A stretch of DNA of 64,000 nt, from the NCBI GenBank assembly GCA_017554325.1, contig JAFZIP010000001.1, positions 259,949-323,948 on the forward strand, read 5' to 3'. Under the pieces are notes generated by a model. It made no database searches. It was given only the letters and a program-made list of their open reading frames with translations, and was not told where the DNA came from. Position numbers and translations under genes: made by a program. Each line of letters opens with the position of its first letter. The stretch's first letter is position 1. Source of the stretch: Bacteroidales bacterium. Lineage in GTDB: Bacteria; Bacteroidota; Bacteroidia; Bacteroidales; WCHB1-69. Positions 58,644 through 64,000 of the stretch are shown here, piece by piece.

Positions 58644-58687
58644 GAAAAATTTCAAAATACAAAACTTTCTTTTGAAAAATATATTTT

Positions 58688-59539
58688 TTAAGATACGGTA
58701 TTCCCTTTCGATTTTCTGAAAATTTCAACAATTTTCCTTACCTCCACCGCCTCTTTCACATCATGCACGCGCAGGATGTGGGCCCCTTTCATGAGCGCCA
58801 GCGTGTTCACTACGGTGGTGCCATTCAGGGCATTGTCAGGTGTGGTGCCCAGCAGTTTGTAAATCATGGACTTGCGGGAGATGCCGACCAGAATGGGCAA
58901 GTCGAATACCTGGAAGGCATCCATGTTTTTCAAGACGAAGTAGTTCTGTTCCAGCGTTTTGCCAAAGCCAAAGCCAGGGTCCAGGATGATGTCGTGCACG
59001 TGCGCCTCATGCAGTTTTTCAATTTGCTGACCGAAGAACTGGATCATCTCGGCCAAAATATCCTCATAGTCGGTGTGCTGTTGCATGGTGTCTGGCTTCT
59101 CGGGCGTGTGCATGAGGATGTAGGGCACCTGCAATTGGCCGATGGTGGGGATCATGTCAGGATCGAACGTGCCGCCGGACACGTCGTTGATGATATGGGC
59201 TCCGCACTGAACGGCGGCACGGGCTACGGAGGCACGCCACGTGTCCACGGAAATGACAGCGTCGGGGAACCGCCCGTGCACGAGTGTCACCGCGCGACGT
59301 ATGCGGTCAATCTCCTCTTGCTCGGGCAAGTCCTGCGCTCCGGGGCGCGTGGAGACCGCCCCAATGTCGATGATGTCCGCTCCGGAGGCCAGCATCCCTC
59401 CTACCCTGTCCACTACCGCCTCTTCGGTCAAATACCGCCCTCCGTCGAAAAAGGAGTCCTCAGTAACGTTCAAGATGCCCATGATCAAAGGAGGGTCCAA
59501 GGGCAAAAACTTACCGTTGATATTGATACTTTTCTGCAT
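58688..59539 (-). CDS. folP: Dihydropteroate synthase FolP
   Basis: Joins 4-aminobenzoate to dihydropterin pyrophosphate in folate synthesis; it is the sulfonamide target. The 283-residue TIM barrel has the motifs NVTEDSFFDGG, SVDTWRASVA, INDVSGG, LDPGFGFGKT, ISRKSMI and HILRVHDV. The first ATG fits the family. It starts just 17 bp after the T-tract of the pruA terminator with no promoter box between them. Confidence 0.96.
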   Translation of the reverse strand: MQKSININGKFLPLDPPLIMGILNVTEDSFFDGGRYLTEEAVVDRVGGMLASGADIIDIGAVSTRPGAQDLPEQEEIDRIRRAVTLVHGRFPDAVISVDTWRASVARAAVQCGAHIINDVSGGTFDPDMIPTIGQLQVPYILMHTPEKPDTMQQHTDYEDILAEMIQFFGQQIEKLHEAHVHDIILDPGFGFGKTLEQNYFVLKNMDAFQVFDLPILVGISRKSMIYKLLGTTPDNALNGTTVVNTLALMKGAHILRVHDVKEAVEVRKIVEIFRKSKGNTVS

Positions 59540-59556
59540 AGCTTCAATTTTTTATT

Positions 59557-59581
59557 AAAAAGGGACGCTTGCGCGTCCCTT
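59557..59581 (-). terminator. Rho-independent terminator after pruA
   Basis: Minus strand: stem AAGGGACGC / GCGTCCCTT with loop GCAA, followed by five T at 59557-59561. It ends 17 bp before the folP start. Confidence 0.8.
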
Positions 59582-59606
59582 GTGTACAAATGCTCGCTCC
59601 GGCGGA

Positions 59607-61235
59607 TTACTTCGCCAAGAAAGGATAGCCGTAGTCCGTTGCAGGAACATACGTCTCCTTGATGCAGCGTGCGCTGATCCAGCGGACCAAGTTGAGCATA
59701 CTGCCGGCCTTGTCGTTGGTACCGGAAGCACGTGCGCCACCAAACGGCTGACAACCCACCACGGCGCCCGTCGGCTTGTCGTTGATGTAGAAGTTGCCGG
59801 CAGAATGACGGAGCATTCTCTCAGCCGTCTCGATAGCATAACGATCCTGGGCGAAGATGGAACCCGTGAGGGCGTACGGAGAGGTCTCGTCGCAAACACG
59901 CAACATCTCTTCGTATTTTTCATCTTCATAGACGTAGATGGTGATGACCGGTCCGAAGATTTCCTCGCGAATAGACTCATAATCCGGCGTCTTAGCCACG
60001 ATAATGGTCGGCTCCACGAAATAACCCACAGACTTGTCATAATGGCCACCTAACACGATTTCTGCGTCTTTCGACTCCTTGGCGCGGTCAATGTAGCCGG
60101 CGATGTTGTCGAAGGACTTCTCATCGATGACAGCGTTCACGAAGTTGGAGAAGTCGCGGACATCGCCCATCTTCACGGTGGTCATCATGTCCTTGATGTG
60201 GTTCAACGTGGGCTCCCAGAGGGATTTCGGCACGTATGCGCGGGAAGCGGCGGAGCACTTCTGGCCCTGATACTCGAATGCGCCACGGAGGATAGCCACG
60301 GCCAACTCGCGTGCAGGGGCAGTCTTGTGTGCAAAAATGAAGTCCTTGCCACCCGTCTCACCCACAATCTTCGGGTATGTGTTGTAAATGTCGATATTCT
60401 CACCGATCAGCTTCCAGAAGCTCTTGAACGTAGCTGTACTGCCAGTGAAGTGGATACCGGCCAAGTGCGGTGATTTGAAGGCCACCTTGCTGATGACAGA
60501 GCCGCTGCCGGGCAGGAAGTTGATGACGCCATCGGGCAGACCAGCCTCTTGCAACAGTTTCATCAGGTAGTAGTTGGACAAGATAGCGGTGGTAGAAGGT
60601 TTCCAGATGGTGACGTTACCCATCAATGCCGGAGCCACATTCAGGTTCAGTGCGATGGAGGTGAAATTGAACGGGGTGATGGCATACACAAAGCCTTCCA
60701 TGCCGCGATACTCGTTGCGGTTGAGCGTGGCGTGGTCGGAGATGGGCTGCTGACCGTACAGCTGGGATGCGAAATAGGTGTTGAAACGCAAAAAGTCGAT
60801 AGCCTCGCACGGGCAGTCGATTTCGGCTTGCATCGGGCTCTTGCCCTGACCTAACATACAGGATGCGTTGAGGATGTATCTGTATTTGGTAGCCAGAAGC
60901 TCGCCAGCCTTCATCATGATGGAAGCTCTTTGAATCCAGGGCATCTCTTCCCAGTCTTTCTTGGCTGCCATAGCTGCGTCGATAGCCATTTGAACCTCTT
61001 TCTCCCCTACCTTGTGGTAGTTGGCCAGCACATGGCTATGCTCGGTCGGCATGACCACTTGGCCCATATTGCCGGTCTTCACTTCCTTGCCGCCAATAAT
61101 CAACGGGATCTCAATCACTTGATTATATTGTCTGTCCAGCTCAGCTTGCAGGAGTTTTCTTTCGGGAGTTCCCGGTGCATAAGAATAGACAGGTTCGTTT
61201 TGCGGTTCTCTGAATACGAAATTTGCGTTGTTCAT
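59607..61235 (-). CDS. pruA: L-glutamate gamma-semialdehyde (P5C) dehydrogenase
   Basis: Oxidises glutamate semialdehyde (from proline or ornithine) to glutamate with NAD+. The 542-residue ALDH-superfamily protein has the catalytic Cys in FEYQGQKCSAASRAYVP, the Glu in VGETGGKDFIFAH and NAD-site features typical of the stand-alone RocA/PruA type. The start at 61235 (MNNANFVFREPQNEP) matches the family and lies 65 bp after the promoter box. It is not fused to a proline dehydrogenase and none is adjacent. Confidence 0.95.
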   Translation of the reverse strand: MNNANFVFREPQNEPVYSYAPGTPERKLLQAELDRQYNQVIEIPLIIGGKEVKTGNMGQVVMPTEHSHVLANYHKVGEKEVQMAIDAAMAAKKDWEEMPWIQRASIMMKAGELLATKYRYILNASCMLGQGKSPMQAEIDCPCEAIDFLRFNTYFASQLYGQQPISDHATLNRNEYRGMEGFVYAITPFNFTSIALNLNVAPALMGNVTIWKPSTTAILSNYYLMKLLQEAGLPDGVINFLPGSGSVISKVAFKSPHLAGIHFTGSTATFKSFWKLIGENIDIYNTYPKIVGETGGKDFIFAHKTAPARELAVAILRGAFEYQGQKCSAASRAYVPKSLWEPTLNHIKDMMTTVKMGDVRDFSNFVNAVIDEKSFDNIAGYIDRAKESKDAEIVLGGHYDKSVGYFVEPTIIVAKTPDYESIREEIFGPVITIYVYEDEKYEEMLRVCDETSPYALTGSIFAQDRYAIETAERMLRHSAGNFYINDKPTGAVVGCQPFGGARASGTNDKAGSMLNLVRWISARCIKETYVPATDYGYPFLAK

Positions 61236-61299
61236 AGAATTTAGTTTAAGTTTTAAAAAAATATTGGGTTTTATTTGGGTTCGCTTTTCAAAAAGCGGG

Positions 61300-61307
61300 C
61301 AAATATA
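61300..61307 (-). promoter_or_regulatory. -7 promoter box for pruA
   Basis: Minus strand reads TATATTTG, 65 bp before the ATG. An imperfect CGCTTTT/AAAAGCG hairpin lies just downstream (61282-61297). Confidence 0.65.
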
Positions 61308-61331
61308 CAAAAAAAGGTATTCAAAATGATG

Positions 61332-61832
61332 CTAGAACATTTTCTGAATGTCGGCTTTCAGTGTTGCCAAGGCTTTATCCACCACCGGCTTCTGCGCGGC
61401 GGCAATCAACAGGGCCTCGGCAAACTGTTGGCTGTCGGCATTGGGCTCCATCTGTTCCGCCACGGTGTTGACAATCTCCGTAATGTCATCCTTGGCATCA
61501 CAAATCTGTTTCCAAACCGGATTGGAGATGTAGATTTGCTGCGACAGGTTGTGCTCATATTCCGAACGGATGGCGGTGAGCAACAGGTTCTGTTCCTGCG
61601 CCACCGTCAAACCCGGCGCGTGAATGCGCATCACCAACTGGTTGGGCTCAATGCGTTCCAAATACAGCGCCATGCGTTCGTATGCCTGCAGACGCAGGGG
61701 CAGCACAATGCTCTTGGCTGCTTTGCCATTGTCCATTGCCTGCAATTTCAATGTGCGTTCGGTCAACATTTTGGCCAACAACACCACAGCCACCAGGGCC
61801 AGACAGGCCACAATAATTACGGTGTAATTCAT
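61332..61832 (-). CDS. Bacteroidetes conserved protein with one N-terminal membrane helix
   Basis: A 166-residue protein with one N-terminal transmembrane helix (VIIVACLALVAVVLLA) and a cytoplasmic, mostly helical domain (LPLRLQAYERMALYLERIEP ... IYISNPVWKQICDAKD). It is a conserved hypothetical of the phylum that I cannot assign. It lies 48 bp downstream of glnA, with the 28-bp palindrome in that gap, and could be co-transcribed with glnA. Confidence 0.75.
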   Translation of the reverse strand: MNYTVIIVACLALVAVVLLAKMLTERTLKLQAMDNGKAAKSIVLPLRLQAYERMALYLERIEPNQLVMRIHAPGLTVAQEQNLLLTAIRSEYEHNLSQQIYISNPVWKQICDAKDDITEIVNTVAEQMEPNADSQQFAEALLIAAAQKPVVDKALATLKADIQKMF

Positions 61833-61847
61833 CGTTGATTATTTTTT

Positions 61848-61875
61848 GTAGAGACGCAATGCATTGCGTCTCTAC
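61848..61875. repeat. 28-bp perfect palindrome, family GTAGAGACG, copy 3
   Basis: GTAGAGACG, CAATG, then the exact reverse complement. It lies between the glnA stop (61881) and the next gene's start (61832). Confidence 0.9.
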
Positions 61876-61880
61876 CGTTG

Positions 61881-63389
61881 TTAACCGCAATAAAAATATT
61901 CGTTCACCATTTGGGCCATCAAATCCGGGTTCTTTTCGATTTCCTTGCGGATTTTCTGGTCCTTGAATGATTTCAATTGTTTCACGATGTCGTCAATCAT
62001 CTCGGCATTGAAAACGCCGTGTTTTTGGAAAATGTCGCGGTGGCGGCTCAATTCCTCGGCAGACTCCCAGCAAGAGGTCGGCAGTTGGGCCAAGCTATCC
62101 ACGAGGGCCTTGTTCTCCGGGCGGTGGATATCCACATCCACGTAGGTCTTGTCGGCGAACTCCAGTGCACCCTCCATCTCGAAACCGTGGCGTGCAGCGC
62201 ACACGAGACCGGCCAGCAAAAGATAGATGTCAGCGGAACCGTCCGGACAGCGGAATTCTACCGTCTGCTTTTGCGTGCGGTCCTTCTTCACCGGTTTCTC
62301 CAGCGGGTTGAGGTCAGCGAGGATGTCGTTCTTGTAGTTCCAGCCTAGCGGCACGCGCACGAGCACAGAGCGGTTGCGGTCGCCCCAGCAAATGGACGTA
62401 GGAGCCTCCTGGTGCGGCACCAAGCGGAAATAAGAAGTCGGGTTGGTGTTACCAAAAGCGGTCAAAGAGCCGGCACAGGTCATGTAGCCTGCGATGGCAG
62501 TCTTGGCAATGGAGTTGAGTTTGCCCTTGGTTACGTATTGGTTCTTGCCATTGGCATCCACGATGCGGGTGTGGATATGCAGACCGCTACCGGCCTTGCC
62601 CGTCGTGATCTTCGGCGAGAAGGTCACATCCAAGCCATATTCGTAGGCCAGGTTGCGGATAATCCACTTGGCAATGATCAGCTGGTTGGCTGCCTCTTGC
62701 ACGTCCGTCACGAGGAACTCGATTTCGTTCTGCTCGTAAATCTTGCCATCCAAGGTGAAGTTACCCACCTCAGAGTGACCGTATTTGATCATGCCGCCGG
62801 CCTGGGCAATGTTGTACATGCACTCGGCGCGGAAACGCTCGAATTTGGTAAACGGAGCAGACTCGTGATAGCCGCGCTGGTCTGGAATAGTGTACAATTC
62901 CTCGGCATCGCCAATAACATAGTACTCCAATTCGCCCATGGCCTGGAAATACATGCCCGTCACATCAGTGAACGACTTGGCTGCCTTGCGCAGGATGAAT
63001 TCCGGAGAGTTCTCCAGCGGCTGGCCATCCTTGTTGTAATAAGAACAGAGGAACGACAAAGTCGGCATATCGGTGAACGGATTCATGAAAGCCGTGGAAA
63101 AGCGCGGAATGACGTACAGGTCGGAGGAGCCGGCGTGGATGAAAGCGGGGAAGATGTTGGAGCCATCCACACGCTCGCCGTTGGAGAGAATCTGATCCAG
63201 ATACTCGCGGCTGTGCAAAACGAATCCTAATGTCTTCAAACGGCCATCACCTGCCACATAGTGGAAGTTGATCATTCGGATTTCATTCTCCTCCACGAAC
63301 TTAATCATGTCGGCTTTCGTAAATTCCTTCGGGTTTTTCTTCAGAAAATTAACCAAAGGATTCATGCTCATTGTGGTGCTGTCTTTCAT
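61881..63389 (-). CDS. glnA: Glutamine synthetase
   Basis: Makes glutamine from glutamate, ammonia and ATP. The 502-residue type I-like enzyme shows the metal and substrate motifs GELEYYVIG, AGSGLHIHTR (for the ammonia/ATP site), NPTSYFRLVPHQEAPTSICW with GDRNRSVLVRVP, and VEFRCPDGSAD. The start at 63389 (MKDSTTMSMNP) is preferred; MSMNP at 63371 is a near alternative, and the longer frame to 63482 runs through the promoter and repeats. It forms a glutamate/glutamine node with pruA nearby. Confidence 0.94.
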   Translation of the reverse strand: MKDSTTMSMNPLVNFLKKNPKEFTKADMIKFVEENEIRMINFHYVAGDGRLKTLGFVLHSREYLDQILSNGERVDGSNIFPAFIHAGSSDLYVIPRFSTAFMNPFTDMPTLSFLCSYYNKDGQPLENSPEFILRKAAKSFTDVTGMYFQAMGELEYYVIGDAEELYTIPDQRGYHESAPFTKFERFRAECMYNIAQAGGMIKYGHSEVGNFTLDGKIYEQNEIEFLVTDVQEAANQLIIAKWIIRNLAYEYGLDVTFSPKITTGKAGSGLHIHTRIVDANGKNQYVTKGKLNSIAKTAIAGYMTCAGSLTAFGNTNPTSYFRLVPHQEAPTSICWGDRNRSVLVRVPLGWNYKNDILADLNPLEKPVKKDRTQKQTVEFRCPDGSADIYLLLAGLVCAARHGFEMEGALEFADKTYVDVDIHRPENKALVDSLAQLPTSCWESAEELSRHRDIFQKHGVFNAEMIDDIVKQLKSFKDQKIRKEIEKNPDLMAQMVNEYFYCG

Positions 63390-63431
63390 ATTGTATGTTT
63401 TTTTAATTTTTGAATCTATCGGAAAGGGGCG

Positions 63432-63439
63432 CAAATATA
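63432..63439 (-). promoter_or_regulatory. -7 promoter box for glnA
   Basis: Minus strand reads TATATTTG, 43 bp before the ATG at 63389. Confidence 0.75.
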
Positions 63440-63455
63440 CAAAAAAAAGATACAC

Positions 63456-63588
63456 CTGCGTGTCTCCGACACGCCATTTCAATAACCCCGCACAAGCGCG
63501 TCAGCGCGCAGTGTGGGGGTTGTCCGTGACCCTCGTGACATCTGCGTGTCGAAGACACGCCATTTCAATAACCCCGCACAAGTGCGTT
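63456..63588. repeat. Two 46-bp direct repeats with hairpins
   Basis: Units at 63456-63501 and 63542-63587 (offset 86 bp) share GCGTGTC-nnn-GACACGC hairpins followed by ATTTCAATAACCCCGCACAA. The loop bases differ (TCC versus GAA), as does one base near the end. Confidence 0.85.
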
Positions 63589-63620
63589 GCACCATTCAGC
63601 GAAATGCGCCAGCATTGAGC

Positions 63621-63690
63621 GGAACCCCCAACAGCTACCTCGACACACTGTTGGGGGTTCCGCGCGACAAAGTCGCGCGGAATGGTGCGG
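63621..63690. repeat. Long hairpin plus GTTGGGG/GCGGAATGGTG element, copy 3
   Basis: A 14-bp stem GGAACCCCCAACAG (63621-63634) pairs with CTGTTGGGGGTTCC (63648-63661). This overlaps a second 11-bp stem TTCCGCGCGAC / GTCGCGCGGAA (63658-63682, loop AAA) that ends in AATGGTG, matching the elements at 7540-7575 and 8892-8930. Confidence 0.8.
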
Positions 63691-63706
63691 CGCGACGCGC
63701 GCAAAC

Positions 63707-63740
63707 AAAAAAAAGAGACGCGGAAATTCCGCGTCTCTTT
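63707..63740 (-). terminator. Rho-independent terminator of the right-edge T9SS gene
   Basis: Minus strand: a 14-bp stem AAAGAGACGCGGAA / TTCCGCGTCTCTTT around a single central base, followed by a T-tract (63707-63714). Confidence 0.85.
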
Positions 63741-63762
63741 TAGTGATTGGATTAACTACCGA

Positions 63763-64000
63763 TTACCGGTTGATGTGCACCTTGTAAACGGCAGGACCCT
63801 GTTGCGTGTTCAGACGTACCACGTATGTACCTACTGCCACGTTCAACTCGATCACCTCGGGATTGTTGATCGCGTTGCCGCTGTAGATCAACTTGCCGTA
63901 CATGTCGTAGATGGACACGTTGTCGATGTCAACATTGTAGTCGTTGATGATATGTACGCGGTTGTGCTCAGCGTAAACGTTCACATGGCTCTTCACGTAA
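63763..64000 (-). CDS. 3' end of a T9SS cargo protein (sorting domain only)
   Basis: The frame is open through the right edge; only the C-terminal 78 or so residues are visible. They form a T9SS type A sorting domain (VSIYDMYGKLIYSG ... LNVAVGTYVVRLNTQQGPAV, ending YKVHINR). The cargo itself lies outside the window. A strong terminator follows at 63707-63740. Confidence 0.8.
   Translation of the reverse strand, partial: YVKSHVNVYAEHNRVHIINDYNVDIDNVSIYDMYGKLIYSGNAINNPEVIELNVAVGTYVVRLNTQQGPAVYKVHINR

Noticed and set aside
63456..63588. Possible CRISPR or attachment sites
   Set aside because: Only two repeats, containing hairpins, with no cas genes and no integrase nearby.
1..64000. tRNA, rRNA or riboswitch genes
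   Set aside because: Gaps are short and I found no cloverleaf, rRNA or known riboswitch pattern; a tool search could still find a small RNA.

Overview
This 64 kb window looks like a chromosome segment of an anaerobic member of the Bacteroidales. Four proteins end in type IX secretion (T9SS) sorting domains. About twenty genes have the Bacteroidetes -7 promoter box TAnnTTTG a short distance before the start codon. The gene repertoire (S46 dipeptidyl peptidase, gingipain-type DUF2436 adhesin domain, KtrAB, MutS2, MiaB, RlmN) also fits this group. No rRNA, tRNA, CRISPR array, phage module or IS transposase was seen. Nearly all genes lie on the minus strand.

Layout: 1-9.96 kb holds a cut-off gene, alaS, small envelope proteins, a plus-strand operon (unknown protein, manA, trmN6), a T9SS protein and rlmN. 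10-31.3 kb holds core genes: ackA, a U32 peptidase, rluB, a DUF59 protein, a YitT protein, dnaG, an S41 protease, mutS2, an ATPase, miaB, a toxin-antitoxin-like pair, a secreted DUF2436 protein, an Fe-S protein, priA, ogt and a HAD phosphatase. 31.4-33 kb is a small accessory patch (DUF4160/DUF2442 pair, HicAB). 33-38.5 kb returns to envelope and potassium-uptake genes.

38.5-53.3 kb is an accessory island. Its core is a six-gene minus-strand operon read from about 53.25 kb to 42.3 kb: a C5 cytosine methyltransferase, a 993-aa protein with an N-terminal MORC/HSP90-like ATPase and a C-terminal histidine-kinase-like ATPase, a receiver-domain protein, a DUF3578-McrB AAA+ protein, a Fic AMP-transferase, three 42-bp tandem palindromic repeats, and a DUF2357 protein with a PD-(D/E)xK nuclease core. 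I read this as an McrBC/LlaJI-like modification-restriction system wired to a two-component-like signalling pair, and I do not know a described system with this full composition. Next to it lie vsr, a broken Pmp3/YqaE gene, and a DUF4143 ATPase inserted beside mutT that left a 74-bp divergent duplicate of the mutT 5' end.

53.4-64 kb holds peptide and amino-acid metabolism: a DPP7-type S46 peptidase, Xaa-Pro aminopeptidase, a secreted endonuclease I, folP, pruA, glnA, and the 3' end of another T9SS cargo gene.

Intergenic DNA is rich in small palindromic repeat families: 28-bp perfect palindromes with conserved ends and variable cores (one is read in frame inside a gene), a GTTGGGG...GCGGAATGGTG hairpin family, and a 330-bp gap packed with different hairpins. 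Start codons were often moved downstream of the longest reading frame because the promoter box or an upstream terminator lies inside the longer version.
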